NCBI RefSeq assembly: GCF_004212635.1
Contig: NZ_PSRT01000081.1
Location: 1 to 38,379, forward strand
Direction of reading: 5' to 3'
Source of the DNA: Bradyrhizobium genosp. SA-3
GTDB lineage: Bacteria > Pseudomonadota > Alphaproteobacteria > Rhizobiales > Xanthobacteraceae
DNA: 38,379 nucleotides
In this document: positions 32,693 to 38,379 of the stretch, piece by piece
Numbering within the stretch: position 1 is the first letter of the stretch
Layout of the letters: the number at the start of each line of letters is the position of its first letter
Position numbers and translations under genes: made by a program
The notes under the pieces: generated by a model
Told to the model about the DNA's origin: nothing
Databases searched by the model: none
The model's input: only the letters and a program-made list of their open reading frames with translations

Positions 32693-33385
32693 ATGCTGAC
32701 CCTCTACTCCTACCCAGAACTCTTCGGCGTCGCCGACAACAACGGCTACGGCCTCAAGGTCTACGCCTTCTTCAAACTCGCGGGCGTGCCGTTCGTGCAC
32801 GAGCATGTGTTCGATGCCTCCGCCGCGCCGCGCGGGCAGCTGCCTTACATCGTCGACGACGGCGAGACCATCGGCGACAGCGAGGCCATCATCGCGCACG
32901 CGATCGCAAAATATCTCCTCACCATCGATGCCTTGCTCTCGCCGGAACAGCGACGCACCAATCATCTCGTCACGCGCATGCTGGACGATCTCTACTGGGT
33001 GATGTCGTATTCGCGCTGGAAGGACGAGCGCTATTATCCGGCGTTCCGCGATGCCTTCATCGCGCAGCATCCGCAGATCGACGCGGCCGGCTTTGAGAAG
33101 GCCAAGGCCTACAACGCGCAACGCTATCATTTCCAGGGCATCGGCCGCTACACGCCCGAGCAGGCTTACGCGCGGGGGCTTGCCGATCTCAAGGTGCTGG
33201 CCGGGATCGTGCCGGCTGCCGGCTATGTGCATGGCGCGGCGCCAACGAGCATCGATGCCGGCATCTACGGCTTCATCGCCAACATCCACTACTCTCCGAT
33301 CCCGACGCCACTGAAGGCCTTCGTCGATGCGCACGCAAACCTCGTCGCGCATTGCGAGCGGATTCATGCGGCGGTGAGATCGTAG
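32693..33385 (+). CDS. GST-like / metaxin-like thioredoxin-fold protein
   Basis: A protein of 230 residues with GAGGAG ahead of ATG 32693. The N-terminal ~75 residues have a GST-type fold (MLTLYSYPELFGVADNNGYG, RGQLPYIVDDGETIGDSEAI), and the rest is helical with many aromatic residues (YWVMSYSRWKDERYYPAF). The cis-Pro loop is LPYIVDDG rather than the classical P.L. Such proteins resemble the Tom37/metaxin-like or FAX group of GST relatives, for which enzymatic activity is unproven. It lies between two GTAGGGTGGG elements. Confidence 0.82.
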   Translation: MLTLYSYPELFGVADNNGYGLKVYAFFKLAGVPFVHEHVFDASAAPRGQLPYIVDDGETIGDSEAIIAHAIAKYLLTIDALLSPEQRRTNHLVTRMLDDLYWVMSYSRWKDERYYPAFRDAFIAQHPQIDAAGFEKAKAYNAQRYHFQGIGRYTPEQAYARGLADLKVLAGIVPAAGYVHGAAPTSIDAGIYGFIANIHYSPIPTPLKAFVDAHANLVAHCERIHAAVRS

Positions 33386-33388
33386 ATT

Positions 33389-33526
33389 GTAGGGTGGGTT
33401 AGCTTCGGGCTGCGCGAAGCGCAGTCTGGAGCGTAACCCACCACTGTTCGCCTCCGCGGATCCCAAAGAGGCGGGTTACGCCTGGCGGACTGCGCTTTGC
33501 GCATCCGCAAGGCTAACCCACCCTAC
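33389..33526. repeat. MITE-like inverted repeat, GTAGGGTGGG family
   Basis: Ends GTAGGGTGGGTTAGC and GCTAACCCACCCTAC, with GCGCAAAGCGCAG-like inner pairing. It starts 3 bases after the upstream stop codon and ends 10 bases before the end of the convergent gene. Confidence 0.88.
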
Positions 33527-33536
33527 ACAACCTGCC

Positions 33537-33971
33537 CTACCGCATCGTGATCGCAAGCCCGCTGAGATCCGCATTCGCCATCAACCCGACCTGCCGGCCG
33601 GTCAATTCCAGCACCGCGCCCTTCTGGTTGGTCAGCACGATGGCGCGGGCGCCGGCGCCGACGGCAAGGCCGGCACCGGCGGCGCCGTAGACGCCGGCGA
33701 CATCCGAGGGGCGGTTGATGTTGGAGACGCGGCCGCGCAGCACGGTTTTCGAGCCGCCGAACACGAGACCATAGTCCAGGCCGCCGGTGGAGAGCCCATA
33801 GGTGCGGCCGCGGAAATTGAGCACGCCGCTCCCGCCCGAGCCGCCGATGATCCAGCCCGCCTTGTAGATCGTCAGCGTCACGAAACCGCTGTCGGCCCGT
33901 GCCGCCGTCGAGAGGCCGGCCAGGGCGGCGATGGCGACCAGCGCGGCGCGGAAGATGGATGCGAGCTTCAT
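33537..33971 (-). CDS. Glycine-rich exported protein of unknown function
   Basis: A protein of 144 residues with a signal peptide (~1-26, AALVAIAALAGLSTAARA) and GGAGAT before ATG 33971. The mature part is glycine-rich with alternating strands: GFVTLTIYKAGWIIGGSGGS, GVLNFRGRTYGLSTGGLDYG, VLRGRVSNI, then GAAGAGLAVGAGARAIVLTN. A glycine-rich hydrophobic middle segment could associate with membranes. The pattern recalls small periplasmic barrel proteins of alphaproteobacteria, but I cannot name the family with confidence. Confidence 0.75.
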   Translation of the reverse strand: MKLASIFRAALVAIAALAGLSTAARADSGFVTLTIYKAGWIIGGSGGSGVLNFRGRTYGLSTGGLDYGLVFGGSKTVLRGRVSNINRPSDVAGVYGAAGAGLAVGAGARAIVLTNQKGAVLELTGRQVGLMANADLSGLAITMR

Positions 33972-34410
33972 AGGGATCTCCGGGGGCTATTTTTCAAGGC
34001 AGGATTCGAATCAGACGCGACAAATCTATCCGATCGATCGCGGCGGCAACATGATGGCGGCGCGTGAGGCGTGAGATGCAGCGTTGCATTCAACTGTCAT
34101 CGCCCGCGCAGGCGGGCGATCAAGTATTCCAGAGGCGGTCGTTGTTGAGCCGAGCAGCCGCGGCGTACTGTGGATGCCCCGGTCAAGCCGGGGCAGGACG
34201 GCGGAGTTTGGTCCACAAAGGCAATCTCGCCATCATGCAATTCTGCCAGTGTTTTGCCCGACGAGTCAACTTTTATTTCGGACTTGCCGAAAATACTGAT
34301 AAGCCTGGCCTTTTCTACTGTGCATGGGGTTGTTTTCGCATTTTTTGTTTTGAGCGGCCCCGGCCTGCCGCTACGCTCATGCGTCTATCGACCATCCCCG
34401 AGGTGATGCC
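33972..34410. other. Gene-free stretch with repeats
   Basis: These 439 bases between divergent genes hold the palindromic repeat at 34095-34200 and a less GC-rich stretch (about 34225-34350) with many T runs. I see no gene with a ribosome site here. Promoters for both flanking genes must lie here, but none can be called. Confidence 0.6.
34095..34200. repeat. Palindromic repeat with two hairpins
   Basis: TGTCATCGCCCGCGCAGGCG and following bases form one hairpin; GCCCCGGTCAAGCCGGGGC (34176-34194) forms another. The linker ATCAAGTATTCCAGAG is a phrase I recall from Bradyrhizobium-type intergenic repeats. Confidence 0.6.
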
Positions 34411-34794
34411 ATGCCGATCCAGCATTTCGCGCCCCCGCCGCATGTCAAGGCGCCGCCGCTGTCTTTTGCCACCCGCGTTGGCGATCTCCTGTTCGTCTCC
34501 GGCATTCCCGGCTTCGACGCCAATGGTGCGCTGCCCGATGGGTTCGAGGCGCAGTTCGCCAACGTCGTCGTCAACATCAAGCGGGTGCTGGTCGATGCAG
34601 GCGCGAGCATGCACGACCTCGTCAAGGTCAACGTGCTCCTGACACGCGCCTCGGACGTTGCCGCCATGAACGCGCTCTATGCCGGCACCTTTGGCCCGCC
34701 GCCCTACCCCGCGCGCACAACTTGCGTGGTGCAGGCGCTGCCCGATCCGAAGATGCTGATCGAGATCGAGGCGGTGGCGTCGCTTTCGAAGTGA
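34411..34794 (+). CDS. RidA family protein
   Basis: A protein of 127 residues, the usual length, with GAGGTGATGCC before ATG 34411. RidA (YjgF/YER057c/UK114) proteins form trimers that hydrolyse reactive enamines and imines to keto acids. Visible motifs are DLLFVSGIPGFDANG, the FANVVVNIKRVLVDAGAS helix, DLVKVNVLLT and YPARTTCVVQALP, with the key Arg in PART, then IEIEAVAS with the conserved Glu. Residues needed for imine deamination seem present. No amino-acid catabolic gene is adjacent. Confidence 0.92.
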   Translation: MPIQHFAPPPHVKAPPLSFATRVGDLLFVSGIPGFDANGALPDGFEAQFANVVVNIKRVLVDAGASMHDLVKVNVLLTRASDVAAMNALYAGTFGPPPYPARTTCVVQALPDPKMLIEIEAVASLSK

Positions 34795-34950
34795 GCAACG
34801 CTTAAGCACGTGTGACCTGTCGGGCACGCGGCCAAACCAAATGCGCGGCAGCAACTGACATGTCCGTGAACGGCCGCTCCCCGGCTTGCAAAGACCCTGC
34901 TTTTCCCGCACGAATTTTCGGATCCCACTTCCCCCACAAGGAGATACTTC

Positions 34951-35211
34951 ATGCGTCGCGCACTCGCGCTCTGTGCCGTTGCCGGCATCGCTTCGTCCGT
35001 GTTCGCCGTGCCCGCCTCGGCGAAGGTCGGCTATTACGTGATCCGCTGGGACAACACCGGCATCTGCCAGGTCTGGAACGAGGACCTGCAGTACAAGCCG
35101 TTCCAGTGGGGGGTGTCGACCTACAAGATCGTCAGCAAGCCGCTTCCGACTTTCCAGGAAGCGTCGGATCTCCAGATCAAGATGCGGTCGGACCGCCGTT
35201 GCACGCTCTGA
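34951..35211 (+). CDS. Small secreted protein, paralogue A
   Basis: A protein of 86 residues. ATG 34951 has a near-consensus ribosome site (AAGGAG). A signal peptide (~1-24, LALCAVAGIASSVFAVPASA) is followed by a compact domain: YYVIRWDNTGICQVWNEDLQ, KPFQWGVSTYKIVSKPLPTF, and a final RRCTL. One Cys is near the start and one at the end, so a disulfide may close the domain in the periplasm. It shares Y..IRW..TG.CQ.W and PTF..A with the gene at 35548. Its transcript ends at a hairpin at 35235-35270. Function is unknown. Confidence 0.82.
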   Translation: MRRALALCAVAGIASSVFAVPASAKVGYYVIRWDNTGICQVWNEDLQYKPFQWGVSTYKIVSKPLPTFQEASDLQIKMRSDRRCTL

Positions 35212-35234
35212 ACTGACGCAACGGATCGGATCTG

Positions 35235-35270
35235 AAGGGCGGGTCGCGCGAGCGATCCGCTCTTTTCCTT
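35235..35270 (+). terminator. Rho-independent terminator after paralogue A
   Basis: A 13-base stem with two G-T pairs (35235-35247 and 35252-35264) and a GCGA loop, followed by TTTTCCTTTT. Confidence 0.8.
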
Positions 35271-35283
35271 TTGCGGCGGCCTT

Positions 35284-35380
35284 AGAGCATGATCCGGAAA
35301 AGTGTGTAGCGGTTTTCCGAAAGACCATGCTCAGACAATAACCTAAAGCGCGATGACGATTCATCCTGATCGCGCTTTGG
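35284..35380. repeat. AGAGCATGATCC-family intergenic repeat
   Basis: It begins AGAGCATGATCCGGAAAAG, contains an inverted GGTTTTCC and CATGCTC, then a second hairpin AAAGCGCGAT / ATCGCGCTTT (35345-35378). I recall this sequence as widespread in Bradyrhizobium and relatives. Confidence 0.75.
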
Positions 35381-35547
35381 CGTTTTCCCGCCAAAATCGC
35401 GCATTTTCCCGCGCGCCCGCTTTGAACCTGACCGGCCGGCGGAACTACTCACATCTTGTCCGGGGCGCAGGCCCAAAAGCGTCCCGCACCGGCCCTCCCA
35501 TCATTGTCGGGAGGCGCATCCCCATCTTTCATTTTGAGGAGCTGATC

Positions 35548-35799
35548 ATGCGTCGTATTTCCGTGCTCTGCGCTGCCGTCGGTCTTGCCGTCACTGCGTT
35601 CGTCGCTGCGAGCCCAGCCGAAGCCAGCTATCACCTGATCCGTTGGCAGGACACCGGCTTCTGCCAGATCTGGGACGAGAGCATCCCGACCACGCCGTGG
35701 CCGTCCGACTACTCCCGCGTCAGCGCGACCGTGCCGACCTTCGGCGATGCGCTGATGTTGAAGGATCAGGCGCTCATGAACGGCCACTGCACCTGGTAA
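35548..35799 (+). CDS. Small secreted protein, paralogue B
   Basis: A protein of 83 residues. ATG 35548 is preceded by GAGGAG; the frame extends to 35353 but only through the repeat. A signal peptide (~1-25, AVGLAVTAFVAASPAEA) precedes SYHLIRWQDTGFCQIWDESI, PWPSDYSRVSATVPTFGDAL and a final GHCTW. It matches paralogue A in the Y..IRW..TG.CQ.W core, the P.....Y..V spacing, PTF..A and a near-terminal Cys. A perfect terminator follows. Function is unknown. Confidence 0.83.
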   Translation: MRRISVLCAAVGLAVTAFVAASPAEASYHLIRWQDTGFCQIWDESIPTTPWPSDYSRVSATVPTFGDALMLKDQALMNGHCTW

Positions 35800-35823
35800 C
35801 AATTCGATCGGCGGACGAAGAGC

Positions 35824-35860
35824 CGGGCAAGGACCTCGCGTCCTTGCCCGAGTTTTTTTT
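35824..35860 (+). terminator. Strong Rho-independent terminator after paralogue B
   Basis: Perfect 11-base arms CGGGCAAGGAC and GTCCTTGCCCG (35824-35834, 35840-35850) with a 5-base loop, then AG and eight T residues. Confidence 0.92.
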
Positions 35861-35881
35861 CGAGCTGCGTGAGCAGAAATC

Positions 35882-35967
35882 GTAGGGTGGGCAAAGCGGA
35901 AGTGCCCACCAATTTCGTCCGTGAAGAAAATGGTGGGCATGGCGCTTTGCGCTTTTGCCCACCCTAC
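35882..35967. repeat. MITE-like inverted repeat, GTAGGGTGGG family
   Basis: The ends GTAGGGTGGGCAAAGC and its near inverse (ending TTTGCCCACCCTAC) mark an 86-base element. It is the shortest of the three copies and has an inner GTGCCCACC / GGTGGGCAT pair. It lies between paralogue B and the convergent J-domain gene. Confidence 0.85.
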
Positions 35968-35986
35968 GAGATATCGCCAGGCGCCC

Positions 35987-36472
35987 TCACGCGTCCTTGT
36001 GCGCGCCGGGATGGATCAGGATGTCGCGCGCGGCGGCGAGGTCGATGAAGGCTTGCGCGCTGCCGCCATGGTCGGGATGCATGCCCTTGGCTGCGCGGCG
36101 ATAGGCTTGATTGATATCCTCGCAAGTGAGCTGCACTGCGAGGGGCAGGCCGAGCACCTTGCGGGCGCGATCCTCGCTCGACAGCTTCTTCGGCATGGCA
36201 TTGCGGCGACCGAAGCGCGGCGCGGTCAGATCATGAATGACCTCGAGCACCACACTGATGCGGCGCTGGGCCGCCAGCGTGACGCTGTGATCGTCATTGT
36301 CGACGGCTTGGCGCAGCACCGGAAGCGCCTGCTCCGCCGCCTGGCGCAGCGTGACGTCACTGCTCATCCGCGCGATTTCGGCCACGAGCCGGCCGGCCTC
36401 GGCCCAATCGGCCGACTGCGCCGACCGCAGGCGTTCGAGTGCGAGTTTCCAGGATTCAAGCCGTTCCATCAT
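35987..36472 (-). CDS. C-terminal J-domain protein
   Basis: A protein of about 161 residues from ATG 36472 (ATG 36469 is adjacent; a TTG lies at 36490). The N-terminal ~85 residues are helical (MERLESWKLALERLRSAQSA). The C-terminal ~60 residues form a J-domain: ARKVLGLPLAVQLTCEDINQ, AYRRAAKGMHPDHGGS with the invariant HPD, then AFIDLAAARDIL. HPD recruits and stimulates an Hsp70 such as DnaK. The zinc and substrate-binding parts of DnaJ are absent, so it is a dedicated co-chaperone. Its client is unknown. It is divergent from the SDR gene. Confidence 0.85.
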   Translation of the reverse strand: MMERLESWKLALERLRSAQSADWAEAGRLVAEIARMSSDVTLRQAAEQALPVLRQAVDNDDHSVTLAAQRRISVVLEVIHDLTAPRFGRRNAMPKKLSSEDRARKVLGLPLAVQLTCEDINQAYRRAAKGMHPDHGGSAQAFIDLAAARDILIHPGAHKDA

Positions 36473-36583
36473 GCGCGCAACGTTTAGCAATGAAGATCAG
36501 TATGCCAAGGCCGCCGTTTCCGACCCCTTAATTTCGAGTTAGCTTTTCGTGAAACTTCGAAACAAAATCGGGAGGAAACTGTC

Positions 36584-37351
36584 ATGGCACTGCTCGCAAA
36601 CCACATCGCCGTCGTCACCGGCGCCGGTTCCGGCATCGGCCGGGCGATTGCGGCCGGCTATGCGCGGGAAGGCGCGCAAGTGGTGCTGCTCGACGTCAAT
36701 GCCGACACGGTCGCGAAGGCCGCCCAGGAAATCCGCAAAGCCGGCGGCAAGGCCGAGAGCTTTGCGCTGGACGTGACCAGGCGCGACGATTGCTTCGCGC
36801 TGGCAAAGCAGGTCGCGGACAAGGTCGGGCAGGTCTCGATCCTCGTCAACAATGCCGGCATCACCCGCCGCAACGCCTTCACCGCCGAGACGGAGACGGT
36901 GGCGAAGGACTGGAACGACATCATCTCGCTCAACCTCAACGGCGTCTTCAACATGACGCAGGCGTTCCTGGCGCCCCTCCGCGCAAGCAAAGGGCGCATC
37001 GTCAATATCGGCTCGATCCAGTCCTTCGTGCATCTGCGCACGCCGAGCTCGGCGGCCTATACGACCTCGAAGCACGGCGTGCTCGGCTTCACCAAGGCGC
37101 TCGCGGTCGAGCTCGGCAAGGAAGGCGTACGCGTCAACGCGATCGGGCCCGGCTTCATCGAGACCAACATCAACGCCAATGTGCGCGCGACCAATCCGGC
37201 GCTGGTGCAGGCCTTCGTCGATCACACTCCGCTGGCGCGCACCGGCAAGCCCGAGGACATCGTCGGCCCCGCGATCTTCCTGGCCTCGGATCTGTCGGCC
37301 TATGTCACCGGAACGATCGTGATGGTGGACGGCGGATATCGGACGGTGTGA
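36584..37351 (+). CDS. Short-chain dehydrogenase/reductase
   Basis: A classical SDR of 255 residues with GGAGGAA before ATG 36584. It has the cofactor motif TGAGSGIG (12-19), acidic Asp in VVLLDVNAD suggesting NAD preference, NNAG (89-92), catalytic Asn ~117, Ser ~144, Tyr ~159 and Lys ~163 in YTTSKHG, and the end VMVDGGYRTV. It should oxidise or reduce an alcohol/ketone; FabG-like and sugar or glucose dehydrogenase-like SDRs look alike at this level. No pathway neighbours indicate the substrate. Confidence 0.92.
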   Translation: MALLANHIAVVTGAGSGIGRAIAAGYAREGAQVVLLDVNADTVAKAAQEIRKAGGKAESFALDVTRRDDCFALAKQVADKVGQVSILVNNAGITRRNAFTAETETVAKDWNDIISLNLNGVFNMTQAFLAPLRASKGRIVNIGSIQSFVHLRTPSSAAYTTSKHGVLGFTKALAVELGKEGVRVNAIGPGFIETNINANVRATNPALVQAFVDHTPLARTGKPEDIVGPAIFLASDLSAYVTGTIVMVDGGYRTV

Positions 37352-37498
37352 GCGGACGCGGAAGCTCTTACCACTGGCTCAGTGTCATCGTCCGCGTACA
37401 CCTGCGTCGCGCAAGATAGGCCCGCATCACCATGCATCCCGCGCCAATCGCGGCGGCTTCGCGGCATTCCTGAGGTCAATTGGTGCGATCGCCCGCGG

Positions 37499-37514
37499 TT
37501 AACTTTTCATTAAC
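37499..37514 (+). promoter_or_regulatory. CtrA-type box
   Basis: TTAA (37499-37502), seven bases, then TTAAC (37510-37514) is an exact match to the CtrA consensus TTAA-N7-TTAAC. It lies 94 bases before the Fis-type gene. CtrA is the cell-cycle regulator of alphaproteobacteria. Confidence 0.6.
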
Positions 37515-37607
37515 CAAACCGGACCACCGTGGATTCACGGCTTGGGGGTCGTTTGTTCTCGATCCGCTTCCAACGGTGGAAGCGGGCGTTGATCGGGGAG
37601 TGTATTG

Positions 37608-37856
37608 ATGACCACTGTTCATGTCGCTGCGTCCGAACCGGGCGCGCAATTCCTTGCACCGAACCAGATCGTTCCGTTGCTGATCGGCGCCACCGTCGAC
37701 GAGGTCGAGCGCGAGCTCGTGCTTCAGACGCTGGCGCGATGCGACGGCAACCGCACGCGCGCCTCGCGCGTGCTCGGCCTGTCGGTGCGCACGCTGCGCA
37801 ACAAGATCCGGATCTATGCCGCCTCCGGAATCGAAGTGCCCGCCTATCAGGATTAG
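37608..37856 (+). CDS. Fis-type helix-turn-helix mini regulator
   Basis: A protein of 82 residues. ATG 37608 is preceded by GGGGAG; a TTG lies one codon upstream. Residues ~28-75 match the C-terminal Fis/NtrC-type DNA-binding module: TVDEVERELVLQTLARCDGN, then RTRASRVLGLSVRTLRNKIR, the helix-turn-helix. There is no receiver, AAA+ or sigma-54 interaction domain, so it is a stand-alone DNA-binding protein. Similar short proteins sit beside flagellar genes in some relatives, as I recall. A CtrA-type box upstream fits a cell-cycle or motility role. It is convergent with the next gene, 9 bases apart. Confidence 0.82.
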   Translation: MTTVHVAASEPGAQFLAPNQIVPLLIGATVDEVERELVLQTLARCDGNRTRASRVLGLSVRTLRNKIRIYAASGIEVPAYQD

Positions 37857-37865
37857 CGGGTGACA

Positions 37866-38135
37866 TCAGTCCGCCCGCGACGACGCGCTGCGCGACAAGC
37901 GGCGCAGCTCGTGCCGCAGGCACACGCCTGCGATGACCGCAAGCGCGATCATCGCGACCGAGGCGGCAATCAGCTCGATCGCGCGGAGACAGAAGGCGGT
38001 TATGACAGCCCATAACGGTTGCGGCTCTTCGGCGAATGCGACCGGCACGATGTCGGGCACCAGCAGGTGAGCGAGGCCGAGTGAGGCGACGAGAATGACA
38101 GCGAACAGGCAAAAGACTTTCCACGCTGCGCGCAT
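37866..38135 (-). CDS. Small membrane protein, two helices
   Basis: A protein of 89 residues from ATG 38135 with GAGGAGC upstream. Two hydrophobic segments are visible: ~5-22 (WKVFCLFAVILVASLGLAHL) and ~45-70 (LRAIELIAASVAMIALAVIA). The basic C-terminus (LRHELRRLSRSASSRAD) is probably cytoplasmic. It is convergent with the Fis-type gene. No family recognised. Confidence 0.7.
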   Translation of the reverse strand: MRAAWKVFCLFAVILVASLGLAHLLVPDIVPVAFAEEPQPLWAVITAFCLRAIELIAASVAMIALAVIAGVCLRHELRRLSRSASSRAD

Positions 38136-38294
38136 CGTTTGCTCCTCGCACGGGGTGTGGCCGTGCGCGATCGATGACACGGCGGTTCGTGCCACCGATT
38201 GATGTTGATCAAGCCCGGCGCAATGCGCGGGCGGAATTGCTGCTGTCGTCAAACGCCGCTAAGTAGCTTGCTTCCGTGAAAGGGGAGCAGTGGC

Positions 38295-38379
38295 GTGGCA
38301 GACGATCAGGGACGACGGCAGGGACCTCAGGGACCGCGCGGGCGGCAGGGCGAACCGGGACGGCCGGGACCGCAGGGTC
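38295..38379 (+). CDS. Collagen-like Gly-X-Y protein, 5' part
   Basis: Only the first 28 codons are in the window. GTG 38295 has GGGGAG seven bases upstream. After VADDQ the frame is pure Gly-X-Y: GRRQGPQGPRGRQGEPGRPG and onward to the edge, rich in Pro at X positions. This is a collagen-like triple-helix repeat. Bacterial collagen-like proteins are often surface or spore-linked; the rest of this protein and any anchor lie outside the window. A GTG at 38290 in another frame does not give Gly-X-Y. Confidence 0.75.
   Translation, partial: MADDQGRRQGPQGPRGRQGEPGRPGPQG

Larger units (their letters stand above)
35212..35547. other. Gap between the two paralogues
   Basis: These 336 bases carry the terminator at 35235-35270 and the repeat at 35284-35380. 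The rest contains the leader of the second paralogue. I see no gene in it. Confidence 0.65.

Noticed and set aside
34064..34642. A 192-codon open frame overlapping the RidA gene
   Set aside because: It is in another frame from RidA, starts in a repeat and has no domain or ribosome site.

Overview
The window looks like chromosomal sequence from a high-GC alphaproteobacterium of the Bradyrhizobium / Nitrobacteraceae type. I infer this from the GC-rich codon use, the Rhodobacter-type phospholipid N-methyltransferase, a CtrA-type box, an EcfG-like promoter, and many short palindromic intergenic elements (CGTCATTGCGAG, CGTCATGGCCGGG, GTAGGGTGGG, AGAGCATGATCC) that I associate from memory with that group. 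No tRNA, rRNA, CRISPR array, transposase, prophage or conjugation gene was seen.

Layout. Positions 1-2.0 kb hold the end of a DUF2147-type exported protein and a FecR-domain exported protein with a Gln/Pro/Gly-rich tail. Positions 2.2-8.1 kb form a membrane-lipid neighbourhood: Nudix hydrolase, phosphatidylserine decarboxylase, a class III aminotransferase, an Mpo1/DUF962-like membrane protein, a PmtA-type methyltransferase and a GT4 glycosyltransferase. Positions 8.4-9.7 kb carry an L,D-transpeptidase and a c-type cytochrome. Positions 9.9-13.0 kb carry a small membrane protein and a DUF899 protein (overlapping genes), a divergent two-winged-helix regulator, and a beta-propeller protein. A large DUF4403 protein follows (13.1-14.7 kb).

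Positions 14.8-19.5 kb are a complete polyamine-type ABC importer: ATPase, binding protein and two permeases. An orphan branched-chain amino acid type binding protein follows. Positions 21.0-25.6 kb hold a PRC-barrel protein, a Ser/Gln-rich protein, an OmpR/EnvZ-type two-component pair, a zinc-ribbon protein and a lytic transglycosylase.

Positions 25.7-30.6 kb are the thiamine operon: TPP riboswitch, then thiO-thiS-thiG-thiE-thiC. ThiO supplies dehydroglycine, ThiS carries sulfur, ThiG makes the thiazole, ThiC makes the pyrimidine and ThiE joins them. The riboswitch seems to hide the thiO ribosome site inside its own P1 helix.

Positions 30.7-38.4 kb are a mosaic of single genes: DUF6429, a Mug-like uracil-DNA glycosylase lacking the usual catalytic Asn, two glutathione-transferase-like proteins, a glycine-rich exported protein, RidA, two paralogous mini secreted proteins, a J-domain protein, an SDR dehydrogenase, a Fis-type mini regulator behind a perfect CtrA-type box, a two-helix membrane protein, and the start of a collagen-like Gly-X-Y protein cut by the window end. 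Palindromic repeats fill most gaps between these genes. I found no clear self-contained new system. The best leads are the lipid module, the atypical glycosylase, the paralogous mini-proteins and several regulatory sites.
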